Under the pieces are notes generated by a model. The model was not told the DNA's origin and made no database searches. It was given only the letters and a program-made list of their open reading frames with translations. The translations under genes were made by a program, and so were the position numbers. This document shows positions 32,914 to 45,126 of a stretch of 64,000 nucleotides of DNA, one piece after another. Origin of the DNA: Atopsyche davidsoni (Eukaryota > Arthropoda > Insecta > Trichoptera > Hydrobiosidae); contig JAILWY010000007.1 in assembly GCA_022113835.1 (NCBI GenBank), positions 7,045,001 to 7,109,000 of the forward strand, written 5' to 3'. Each line of letters starts with the position of its first letter. Position 1 is the first letter of the stretch.

Positions 32914-35830
32914 AAAAGTTTATTAAGTGCACCACTGTAATATATCGTATTTTCGGTAATTACAAATTAAAAAATCTTTTAATAAATTAGAGAAAATTGA
33001 ATTTATGGCACACGCGTTAAAAGGTTAGTATTTTATTTTCAAGCGTATATAAGCGTGTAAGGGATCTATCGATCTATAACATCGACGCTTTAGAATCATC
33101 AATCAAAGTGTTGACTTTAAAATTAATAGATTGATTAATTTTCAAAATATAACTATCACGAATTCAATTATGGATCTATAAATAAAGATTTGATTTTTAA
33201 ACGAAAACATAAAAGCTCGACAGTATTTTTTTTTTAGGTTTTCGCAAGTTTTTAAAGTTTTTTTTTAGTTCGGAAGAATAGCCTGACTAGACAACGAAAA
33301 TTAAAAGAAAACGACTATCATTTCTCTTGAAAAACGAGCTTGCATATGAGAATCATATTATTCGTATATACTCAAAAAAATAGTAAGCGTGCAATGTATA
33401 ATTTTTGTGATCGTGTTCATGCACAAATGATTTTTAAAAGCTTTGAATTCGTTATCTTCTTCCTCGCAACCACCGGCACTAATTTTGATACGATTTCATG
33501 GTGAATAAAATGATCCTAGATATTCAAAAAATGTATTTTCAAATCCAACTAAATTATTCAAACGTTATAAACTAAAAAAATCAAATAGCTCCCGCATTTG
33601 CAAATACATCTGTCATCATAGTTTGCTTGCGTAGAAATTCAACATCGATCCGACTGCCGAACACGATTTCATTTGATGTCGGGCTCAGGGCGCCCCCGAG
33701 ATCTAAATCAGCCATATCCATGCACGTTCGTACTGTCGTAAATCCCACGTATACGGTGCGCATCCGCATTGTCTGCGTCCTCCGGCGCCTGAAGTGCGCA
33801 CATATTGCTCGCCCCTAAATCTCCCGGAGACGCGACAGCCGCCCGGGGCGGGGGTTCAATCACTTACCCCTCACAATCAAAGTCACCTGCAAGCCGCGGT
33901 TTAATTGCCAGGTGAACGCGCGGGCAAATTACACGTCTTGTATGCGAGACGAGCAAACTTAGCTCTACAATCTATGTAATACATTTACTTGCACTTTTTA
34001 ATGTTGCTTCTTTCATTCATTATTTTTTTTAATGAAACGAATGTACGTGCGTGCAATAACACTTATATAGCAAGTATTACTGAAACATCGCCAATAGGAT
34101 CAATCGTGAATCCGATCCCCAACATCAAAAACATTTATGTTTAATATATAATTATAAAGCGCTGTTTCCAGATCAGGTGATTCAATTTATCCCGAAGAAC
34201 CCGCTCTGCCCGCCACTCCCGGCCCCGCAGACCCTCCTCGCCCGCCACTACCCCAGCTTTATTATAATGTTTACCTTTCCGAGAGGTGTTTTCTTTTTTA
34301 TCAGGCGCCCCAGCGGCGTCTCGTAATTTCAAAATATTCCTGTTTGGCGGAAAAGTTAACGAAATTATTTTGTCACGGGGCCTGCATTAGCATACTAAAT
34401 TAGACGCGCCTCCCCTGGACTTTTTTAATATCTGATTTTCCCTTTTTTTGACCTTTTCCGCTCACCGGCCGATGAGCACACGCCGCGTGCTTCTGCCTCC
34501 GCCCCCGCCCCGCGTGATGGCAGCCCCCGTCAAAGGGCGTCTTATTATTTTATTATCACTATCCACGGAGAAGACTAACAACTTCCATTTATTTTTATCC
34601 ATTTAATAAAATAAATATTTCCATTTTTCCTTCCGCAGTAAATTCATTATTTTAAGTTTGTAACAAAATAAATAGTTCTTTTTAATCTCAAAATGATTTC
34701 AGGGATTATAACATTTATATAATTAATTATTGGTAGGTCGGACATGTGAATGTAATGATCTAATAATGACCCTTTCTAAGAAATGTGATATAAAAACTTA
34801 AGGGTTATTTAATTAATTATTTAAAAAATGGTTATCTATGTAGTAATTATTGCTCATTGAATGAAGGATAGAGAATATATTATGTATAGATTCCTATTAA
34901 TTTTATTTTTGAAAAAGTCAGGAAATGCAAAAAACCAATGTTCGGTATAAAAATAAGCTCCAAATTATTACTTACCGAGCGTGTAATTGCAATGTGAATA
35001 TTGAATAAAAAATTAGCCCGATGACTGACGCCCAAATTAAATATTACGAATGGTACAAAAAATGCACCGTTAATGATTGCAGGACAGTCGAGTGCAGAGC
35101 GTCGGTCCGGCCCTGCTCCGGGAAATAAAACAATAATGCCTCACGTGAATAACTCAATCACTCGCCCGCTCGCCCGTAATTGAATGCAATTTAATGCACT
35201 TGATTGTCAAAAGCTGTAACGCGAGCGCAGAAAAACTGCATCAAGCATATTTACATTTTAAAATTTTATTAACACACAATACACGTACACAATACAAATG
35301 TATAGAAGATAGCTTTTATGTATATTAAAAACTAAAACTGCTGAAAAACTTATTCCTCAACCTGAACTCAACCCTGCAACCTCATTATCGGTAAGCCACT
35401 GTGCAATGTACTGTCGTGTCACGCCCATTGACTTATTTACGATGGTCTCTAATGTGTTTTTAAAAGAAATTTATTTCTTGATACATTTAATATAAACCAT
35501 TTTTTTACAGTTCAATAATACATTCATAGAACACAAGTGTTACAAAAATCTCTCTTTATTTTTTATGAATTTAAAAAAACGAAAAGTAAACTGAGTGACA
35601 TTAGTATACGACTATTAAACATAAGATATATTTTAAGAGCGGGTTTTTATACAGTATAAGCGAGACAGGGAAAACAGACAGACAAAAGGACACGGGCAAG
35701 TTGCGGGCAATCTCCAAGCGAGTTGTCCTCCCTGTCCCCGATGTTTGTCCCCGCGGAGCCCCAGGGACCCGAGATCTCCCGCAGCCCTTGCCCGCGGGGG
35801 CGCGCTTGCACATTCAAATCACGCCGTCTT
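32914..35830. other. Gene-free stretch with a dense cluster of GC-rich blocks
   Basis: GC-rich blocks lie at 33.64-33.96, 34.19-34.56 and 35.09-35.18 kb, separated by AT-rich DNA. The second contains TCAAAGGG (TCF/LEF-like) and CCGCCCCCGCCC (Sp/KLF-like) words near 34.5 kb. They resemble enhancer DNA; this is inference from composition only. Confidence 0.4.
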
Positions 35831-35833
35831 GTA

Positions 35834-35930
35834 GCGGGCGGGGGCGGGGGCGGGGGCGGGGGCGGGGCGGGGGTGGGGCAGCAGCCCCCGCAGCCTGCAG
35901 CCCCCGCAGCCTGCAGCCCCCGCCTGCACC
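35834..35930. repeat. (GGGGGC)n G-quadruplex-prone tract plus CAGCCCCCG repeat
   Basis: From 35834 the plus strand has five runs of four or more G separated by single C or T bases. Immediately after (35879-35930) comes a 16-bp repeat, CAGCCCCCGCAGCCTG, in nearly three copies, which places G runs on the other strand. The flanks (35.69-35.83 kb) are also GC-rich. Confidence 0.9.
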
Positions 35931-36243
35931 AGGAGTGTCCGCCGCCCGACACTTGAGAACGAATCGAGATTGTCTGACGCTGTATAGAATTCTCTACTGT
36001 AAATAAACGTATCAAGTGCGATCAAGATTTCAACCTGACCAATATATACATCATATATATATATATATTTTTTTTTAATAATACTTTTAATACAAAACAT
36101 GCCCACGATTATGTCTCCTCTACTTTGCTGAAAATACAAAGACTTAAAGACGTTTTATGAGCACTAATACAAAAATTAAATCAAATAATATTTTAGTGTT
36201 AATATCTATCAACTTTATTACTGAAATCTACAAGAGGTTGGCT

Positions 36244-36305
36244 TGTTGGCTCAGTGGTTAGACGGTGAACTTTTCATCGAAAGGTTCCATGTTCGATACC
36301 TATCT
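36244..36305 (+). other. tRNA-like sequence with A and B boxes (SINE head or tRNA pseudogene)
   Basis: TGGCTCAGTGG at 36247-36257 fits the RNA polymerase III A box, and TGTTCGATACC at 36290-36300 fits the B box in 9 of 11 positions, at normal tRNA spacing. The acceptor stem does not pair, so this is not a working tRNA gene. A decayed SINE head is likely. Confidence 0.4.
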
Positions 36306-39185
36306 AAAAAGTGAAAGCTGATGCATAGGACATTGCAAACTTTAAAAATATTTATAAAAGAACTCTGTTCATTCATATATTTTAAATTTATATTTCGTAG
36401 AGAGGAAAAACAAAGAAAAATGCACAGTTGCTTGCTTTTACTATTTGGAAAATAGGCTTATTAAATTTTATTTTTTTTAAATTACCATGTTTTGACTATG
36501 GTATTGGGTTCATTTAAATTTAAATTTAAATTAAATTTATCCGACTTGCGAAATGCTGTGCTGGGAATGTGGTTAGTAAAATAATAAGCCTAGGTTGAGC
36601 ACAGGTGAATACTCAAAAATCATATCAAATAAATGGCAGTTGCCAAGACCAGTAAACCATTGAGAACAGCTGATATTGAGGGCTTAGAATTAGATTGACC
36701 TGAGACACATTATAATTGCCAACAATAGTAAACATTATATTTAACTCAAATTTAATTCAACGCATTTGAAGAATCCATCCAATGCATGCAACGAAAATTG
36801 AAGAAATAACATATCGCAATCACAATACAATGGGGATGAATAATAAACAATGCCTTGCAGCTGGCCGGACAGTGTCGTGTGTAGGGGTAGTAAGTAATCT
36901 GCACGTGGGGTTGGCTGTATTAAACAAGGATAAAGGACGAATCTCACGTAATGAGAGGGATGCAGAGGGTGTACCTGCCGGAGGACGCTACAGCTGGTGG
37001 CATGTCCCTCCGCAATAATCGTTACCGCCAGCCCCTGTACGGCGGATTGATTTGCCGATTTCAACCTCACATAACTGGTTACATAGAGACTGCGTTCATT
37101 TGTGTAATGTTCGGCTGAACAAGCCACATCCATACTGCCCATTATTAGAATAAACGCGTGTATTCAGATTAAAGCACGTTATCCACGTAATACTATGCTC
37201 TAATAGAAAGACATATGAAGGTAAAATGATCCAAAAAGTATCTGGTGGTCACATCGATACGAAGTTTGTAGTGAACAGATAAAATACACCAGAATTTGAG
37301 GAATCTATCATGCATAGTATAATATCCACCTCAAATTGATCGTCTTTCAATAGAATCTCGTCGTGTTCGCTCACCTCTCATCAATACTTAATACGGCTCT
37401 CTTTCAGATGACACCCTTCACGTCCCCTGGTGTCCCGCCCCCGCCCGGGATTAGAAAAATCCGCACGCACCGGAAGGGGCGGGGGAGGGGAGGCGCGGTG
37501 ACGCAAGTGACTCGGGCCAGGGCGGGACAATTACGACCCTATTGACGGAATTATCGCCGGATTTCCCAAGTGTCGAGGCTTTTCTGGTGATATTTGTACA
37601 AGGAATTAGAAATATGCCCCGGAAGCTTCGATGCGTTCTCTGTGGGCTGTCGTGTGTGAAATAAGTCCGCCCCCAAAATATACTAACGATTTAAGTATTC
37701 GTGTAGCGTCTTTGTAAGCAATAACTTCTTAAATACAGATATAAGAAGTTTTTTTTATAAGTTTCTGTTTTATTATATTTCGATAAAATAAAAAAATAAA
37801 ATACATACAATATAGTTTTTTTGAAGAGATTAATTCCAAATCTTGATTTTTAACTGCAATTAATTGACAGGAGGCATGATTTCTAGAGCTTAATTTTATA
37901 CAATTGATAGGCCATTTTTTAAATAACATGTAACATTATTTAATTTAACGTTTAATTTAATATATCTAAGGTACTGTGCAGTTCTTTGGTTTTTTTATAT
38001 TTAAAACAATAAATGATGTATTTAAATTTACAAGCTTTGAACAACTACAAATAACATAAAAATATTCAAATTTCAATTTAATTTTTGACATACTGTAACA
38101 TCAGTGGTTTTTTACAATTATTTTTAAATATGTAACAAATACAAAACACTTCTCAAATTACTTATTGATCATTTAAAAATGATAATTTTTTTTCACAAGG
38201 CTCCAAGAATAAGCAGAGTCATGTTTCGTCCCATTGGCATGTTTATCGTTTTCAAGAAAATAAAACGCGTGGTACATGTATAAATTATGAAGAGCAATGC
38301 ATCGACTTTGGCAAGAGCAAGAATAATGGTAGAAAACAGGAAGGAAAACAGAACAATAAATCTCTAATCTAAAAAAAACTTGCGCAAAAAATAAAACCTC
38401 TCTCATAATGTCGCGAGAGAGGGAACGGGCCCGCGTAAGATCAATTTCAATATAATTTTTAAGTTCGTTAAGTCAATTTGCCTGTTAATTAATAACGCCA
38501 TCACGACTTCAAAAGAACGATCCTTCCCGACTTCCTGGGGCATTAGGCGAACTTTTCACATTGAACATCAGATAATAAAACCTTACTTCTACTCTTTAGA
38601 ACTTTCCAATGGACAGATCGGGCTCGGTCGGTTCGGCGCTTGGTTATTCGGCGCTTGGTTATTCGGCGTTGGGTTGTTCAGCGCGGAGTGATTGGTCTCA
38701 AAACGTACTGTTAATGTTCGTAGGTTTTGGCAGACGTTGTTCTTAGTTGATCTAAACTATCGGGTGTCAAGTTTTCGGTACTCCTACGATTGGTTCATGT
38801 GCTGGGACCATCTCCCAAAGCCCCCGAGAATGATTCCAGCACGGACACTGAAAATTCAGAGTACCAAAAATTTTAAGCAGCTACTTATTTTAATTTATTC
38901 AACGAGGCCTAAAATAGAAAAAGTATTCGTAATACTTTAAAAACTTGAAAACTTAAGCAATAAAATAAAATGGTTATATTAAGCTGCGTTTTCCAATATT
39001 CTTGTTTTGAACAGATGTTCTATCTGATGCATTATTTACAAAGCAAATTAGATAGATATGAAATGAAAAATGCCGAATCGCTGTCGGCAGAACTGCCCGG
39101 GGCGCGCCGAATCATCCCTCGAGATATTTGGTCCCCCGGGCTGCAGGGCCGGCCGGCGAGTGGCGGGGCCCAGATAGGGTCCCGC

Positions 39186-39250
39186 GGCAGGTGACCGCGC
39201 CCCCGGGGCAGGGGACCGCGCCCCCGGGGCAGGGGACCGCGCCCCAGGCC
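39186..39250. repeat. 21-bp GC-rich tandem repeat, three copies
   Basis: GGCAGGGGACCGCGCCCCCG + G repeats three times with small changes inside a GC-rich block (39.09-39.25 kb). Confidence 0.85.
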
Positions 39251-42200
39251 TGGTCAATCATATCCCGGCGGGGCTTTGCGGATTATTCTAAGAACGTTAG
39301 CAGCCCCCGGAGTGGTTTAGTCGATAACGTGTTTATCCGGGAAGGTACTCTTTTGAGTTTTCTATGGCGCAGTGTTACCTTTTTTATATCACAAAAGATT
39401 TTCGCGTAAGACTCTTGAAAATGTGTAAGTAGAATTATCTCTGGAGCGATAAATGCTTTGAGACTTTTTTGAATGGCCTCTCAGACAGCTTAATTATTGC
39501 GCACCGAAATTACATATAATTTTCATGTTTATTTTTTAAAATTCAAATATAAAACATAATTAGCAAAGGGAATATTTTATTTAAAAATGTACATATGTAC
39601 ATACTTTAATCAAAGACACAATAGTTTTGGGTATTCACAAATCTTATAAATGTACCTAAAATTTTAAACCTATGTTATAAGTGTTTTTTTGTTGTTGTTG
39701 TAATAAATGTTTTAAGTTTAACCCATGAAACCGTAACAAAGATACATTATTCGTTGTTTCTAAAACCAATTTTCTGTTGTTTAATGCCGCGAAATTACAA
39801 AATCCGACAGAGATGCATCTCTCAGAAACTTTAGCGAGCACGATAAAATATTTCTGAAAGCCCCGCAGCGGAGGGGAGGGGAGGGTCCCGCGCCCTCCTT
39901 ACACTCGCTTGTTTTGCGTTAATAAATTATTCACATAGTCATATCCATTAAGGGAGAGCCAACAAACTAAGAAAAATAACGCGACAAGAGTGGCGGACGT
40001 GTAAAATACGGAGAAATCATTGCCGGCGCCGGCGGATTACCTCGGCCCGGAGACAAGCGAGACTTGCTGGGACCATGAACAGTGCAGCTCCTGTGATTGT
40101 CCGGGGCGGCAACCGCACGGAGTGAAGCGCTTTGACTAATTATTACAATTTAACTGCAGTTTAGCTATTGTCACGATTGTTATAATGAAATTGTGAAAAT
40201 AATTATTTGTGAATACTGTTAAAGTGCTGGACGTTTTATTGTGAAAAATAAAAAAAGGAATTTGTTGTGAAAGATTAAAGATCGCACACAGCACAGATTA
40301 AATACTTACTCGTTTTATCAAAAAAATTATATTAGTAAAACAAAATCATAACGATAAAAATATCAAGTCTTAATTTACTGTAATCCAATGCGCATTGAAA
40401 TATAATTAAAATTGGGTTGTGGTATTTATTTGCAATATTGCAGTATACTGTACAATAACTTTACATAAAGTTTAAGTACTCAAATAACATGCAGTAACCA
40501 TTTAGGCTAAATGTTTAATGTCAAGTTTAATAAGCCCCAATACAAAGTTATAGAATGATTATTGATACAAATTTCATGTGAAGTTTTAAAAAGGTATTTG
40601 TTATTCCCAACACACTTTTACTATTGGAAATAACGGAATAAAAAAAAAATCTCAGCACATTTTAAAATTCAGTTACCCAACATGCGTAACATGCTGCTCG
40701 GTACAATATTGGATTTAACAAAAAAATAAATCACTTTGATTTCTATTTGTATGACACAAAAGCTGAGGAATTGCCTCTCATGCTAGACAATGAGCCACAA
40801 GCGGCCATCTTGGAAAAGCTCACAAAACTCAGTATTGCCAGTTCTCTATAAACATTCTTTTTAAATTCAAGTCGCAAGAAATACAGTTGTAAAAAAACGG
40901 GCAGCTCCACGGTCACCCTCTCGGCTTATGGACTACAACAGATTTAATCCGCGAGGCTCTCGGGGAAAACTTTTTGTTGCCAGCGTAAAAAAATAAATAC
41001 AAAGACAACAAAAATAATATACCACTCAGGGTGTTTCTTTGAGAATTACTCCGAATTTATGTTCGGAGACAGAACCTTCGCGTCGTGAGGCCCGGCGAAC
41101 TTTAAAACTACCCAAGTGGAAAATTGATTGAATCAAATAACGAAACAAACTACCATGAAAGTAAACACAATTCTAATTGGTAAAACACAACAATGGCGTT
41201 ACTTATATTTATGTTCTGTATCGTATTTTGAAGTGCGACAATATTAAAAATGTTTAATCAGAGTCTAAGCCTCCAATTATTATTTAACCGAACCACCACA
41301 ATAGAGGCAGTATTACTATGTCTACGAAGGTTTCACACTGTTATATTACATAAATAGATTCATACTGTACATTAACGCAACTCAACATATCCTTATCACA
41401 TTAACCCTTCATCTTATGAAGTTGATTTGGGTATAAATTAAATTTCCTCAAATGCCATCTTCTCGTGGTCTAGGCTCACTGGTTCAAACTTCTCTTTGCC
41501 ATATCCTTGTTTTCACTATATAGATACTCATAACAACTCCTGAATGATAACAAGCGTGGCTAGTCGCAATGGCTATTATTTGCCTAGGGAAGGAAACCGC
41601 ATTGAAATTTCGCTTAAAAGCTCCCAGGTTATCTTTTGATAGCATGATATAAAACCAAGAGAAAAATTGCATTAATCGTTACATTAAAGATTTAATTTAT
41701 TGTATTATTTTTGTTTGATCTATTGTACCTATATTCTAATTGAAACAGTTGTATTCGTTTACAACGAAAATTCAGTTATATTCAATGGATCAGTCTGATT
41801 GTCTATTGTTGTGTTACTGGCCGTTATATTCCATGTTAGCTAAGCTCGTGAGCCAGTTCATTGGTCGTCTCGTGTAACTGAGCTCCAAGGACAGCTTACG
41901 TCGGCCACGAGGAGTGCCGGCCAGGTACCCGCGCCCGTCCCTGAGCATCTCGCACGCGAGACTCCGCTTATTTAGATGCAGGCGGCGTGCAACGTGTTAG
42001 GGCAGAGTAAGGAAGCCATTTGCAGTGTTTATTTTTACATTTCATGTCTAATAATGCGATTTTACTCGACTGCTATCCGAGACGTGAGAGGATTAAAAAT
42101 ACTTGAAAATTCTGAGGACGCTGCCATCTCCATAATAGAAGGTCGTAGAATAGATTCTACATTCTAGAAAATTTCTTATTCACTGTACTTGGAACAAAAG

Positions 42201-43810
42201 ATATTACTTATTATTATAAAGATACGTATTTAAATTTTTAAATAAATTAAACCTTACGCCGTTTGAATACTATATATTTTAAGCGATCAGAAGACTAGTA
42301 AAAAGTTATTGAAACGAATAAATAAGTCATTGTATGCCGACCCGCAGTTTTTCGTCATATTTTAAAATGAAACCTTAACTTTTCAATATTTTGAAACACT
42401 CTACAGCAAGCATGCTATAATCATTCGTAGAATTTTTTTTAAATATTATATACTGACCGACATGATCACAAAGATGAATCGCAAAATACCTATATACTAG
42501 AAAAATATAATTATCAACAAATGTTTCAATTTTAAAATAAGTAAGAAGGTAGAATTTGGCGTTGAGTGTATTTTGAGTTTTACAGTAAAGCGAACCAGAA
42601 GTTAGTCTGTAACAAAACAGTATGAACTTTATTACAATATTACACAACATTATTACCATTAAGTTTATTATAAAATTGAATTGAAACCAAAAAGTAAATT
42701 TTAGCCAAGGAAAAATATCAGCGTTTTGTTTAGATTTTTCGTAAAGAAAATCATGCATACAGTTATGAATAATAATAATTAACAGCAACAATGATAAATG
42801 CGCCCACAGAAAAATAACAGTTTTTTTACTTTAAACTTAATTCAAATAACCCACGTGCATGCCACAAAAATAAAAATACAAAAACATCGAGGCAAAATCA
42901 CATTATTCGTTATTTTGTCGATTAAATAAAGTCAATTTTTCATGTGTCTAAATGCTGGAAATTTTAAATTTGGCATTTTTTATTGCGCTCTGCGCTTAAA
43001 AAGTACCTAAGCGGGGTGCGGGGGTTGATTCTGAGTTAATCTTGTTACGGGTTCGACGGCAGTAGATTTTAGTTTAAGGGTTTTTTTATTTCTCTTGCAC
43101 GGCATAAATTTTATGTTTTTTTTTCATGAACGAGCGACACATCAACTTAGATAATCTGTACTGTGAATCTTTAAACTCATTATTATTTTAACTGTAGAGT
43201 ACCATGTGGGTGGTATATCAATAAATTTGTAATGATTCAATATCTATAATATGCACAGCATTTGCCTTCTTACAAATGCTCTCGCATTCGGTTTTTGTAT
43301 GCAAAAATCATATAAAATGTGGTGAGTATTTAATTAAGTTGATTTCCCTTCATTATGACATACAAAAAATGCACTCTAAATTTTACATTATGCCCAGAAT
43401 CTTTTAGTTGGCAACCGTGCAAGTTTACCACGAGACAACGATATGGTTGAATTTTCAAGTTGATATAATGAAGAATATTTGTCGTTTTGTCGTGCGGTAA
43501 ATAAACCGACGAGCCCCGGTGGCGAGGGCCTTTGGGGTTGAATTATTCATATCCACTGGAGATTAGGAGGGAAATAAAGATAAGTCAGTGGTGAGAAAAT
43601 GTCCGCCAATATAAGACCACCGGGAAATTCTTCACGATAAAAGAATAATTAGGATAAATTTACTCGCTTATACACCTTATAGGCAGCCGCTTGACAAATA
43701 TTTTATTTATAATTATTATGAATGACTCGATACCTTCGTAATTTAAAATGCGATACCTTTTCGGGAAGTGAGGGTAGGAGGCGGTAAAGTCTTTCCCAAA
43801 AAGTTTTTGT

Positions 43811-43834
43811 GGCGGCATTTTATAAAATACCGCC
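43811..43834. repeat. 24-bp near-perfect palindrome
   Basis: GGCGGCATTTTA is followed directly by TAAAATACCGCC, its reverse complement with one mismatch. It sits at the edge of an AT-rich stretch and could bind a dimeric factor. Confidence 0.7.
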
Positions 43835-44817
43835 ATATATGATTGAAACATTTTGTTAAGAAAATATAATATAAAACATATGAGCTTGTATAGTGAAATA
43901 ATTTAAGTAACCACATATCTGCCTTTCTGTAAACAACTCTATCAGAGTTTTTGTATAATACAAGCAGCATAAATAATTATAAACCTTATATTGTACCTGA
44001 ACTAAAAGTTCACCGTATATCGTACATTCATGTATTTTTTCAAAAATTCTTCCTCCTGTCAATATTAAGTTCACATAACAGCGATATTTTCCCAAAATGA
44101 CAGTTGAATTACACCAATCTATTCAGCAAAACAACAGAAAAATCAATAAAGTGGTTTGACTGTTTGCAGAACTATATTTAAAGAAATATATTATAGAAAC
44201 AATGTATGAAAAAACATTTTCCAAAAAATAAAATCCAATTCAATTATTCTTAACAAAATTTGATCATAGAAATATGTCAAATACTCATTGACTTATCCTT
44301 CAAAGCACCCACATAATAAATTAAATATAAAAATTACAATTTATAAGTAATATTTTTTACTAACCGCTGAGAAATCGAAAAATGCCGATAAATAATTTAT
44401 TTTGCGGTCATATATTTTTTACTGGTTGTAAGAAAAAATATTTGAGCATTTGATTCGTTTTAAAAATAGAGAATTTATAAAGAGGGATTCTTTTCGATGG
44501 AGAGGTGAAGTCGGATTGATTCAATACATCACATTGCTCAAGACGTTACATCGCATATGTCATGCAAAAATAATAAATATATATACGAAGGCTCTATTTC
44601 GAGGAAGGCAGCTTTAAGGTTGTCACATTCAGTAAGGAAAGATCCTAGAAGTCTAAAAAAGTCAGGGTGTGGGGACCTCGGGTTTATTGCGACAATTACG
44701 CCGCCAGTGTATGGTGGGAAAGGGTTTCCGTGTAGCTCCTGAGAGACCTTCGCGCGTAGGCTCCTCCTCTCACGAGCCGCGCGAGACAGGCTGTGCTAGG
44801 CATACTTATATTTATTT

Positions 44818-44919
44818 TACGCACTAATTGTCCCCAGTTATATTGCCGGGTTATCCTTACGGAATAGCTAAACAGCCATATGTTAGCGCTCGCTATCTGC
44901 ATTTGAATGGCCGAGGCTC
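44818..44919. repeat. Diverged tandem duplicate, copy A
   Basis: Aligns end to end with 45026-45126 with one gap base and roughly 60-65% identity. Shared blocks are TACG-ACTAA-TGTC, GGTT-TCCTA, TA-CTAAAC and TATCTGCATTTGAATGGC. It is non-coding and GC-richer than its surroundings; an enhancer-like function is inferred. Confidence 0.6.
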
Positions 44920-45025
44920 TCAATTGTTGTGTGAATATACCCGAGCACTGCAGAGTGAGCTCGGCGCGCAGACTCCTCTCGAGGGTGTCCAGGATAGACT
45001 TTGTCGGGCATAATTACAGTTGCTC

Positions 45026-45126
45026 TACGGACTAACTGTCGTTGAATTTATTTTAAGGTTTTCCTAATGGATTATCTAAACATTCTTAATTAAAGGATTG
45101 TATCTGCATTTGAATGGCAGAGCCTC
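45026..45126. repeat. Diverged tandem duplicate, copy B
   Basis: Partner of 44818-44919 at a 208-bp offset. The right-hand block TATCTGCATTTGAATGGC is perfect between the two copies, while the left parts have diverged. Confidence 0.6.

Larger units (their letters stand above)
36306..44817. other. Gene-free stretch, many GC-rich blocks
   Basis: Blocks occur at about 36.8-37.1, 37.4-37.67, 38.60-38.68 (a CGGCGCTTGGTTATT repeat, three copies), 39.09-39.32, 39.87-40.13, 41.83-41.97, 43.48-43.64 and 44.68-44.78 kb. Open frames in them have no recognisable domains and no splice support. The GC and TAAT/TTAT-rich mixture looks regulatory. Confidence 0.4.

Noticed and set aside
36741..37142. 133-codon minus-strand open frame
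   Set aside because: It lies in a GC-richer regulatory-looking block; the protein has no recognisable domain.
39098..39166. Cluster of CCCGGG, GGCGCGCC, CTCGAG, CTGCAG and GGCCGGCC sites that looks like a cloning polylinker
   Set aside because: The surrounding GC-rich sequence continues smoothly into native-looking DNA and a 21-bp repeat. No vector backbone is seen; high GC explains the sites.
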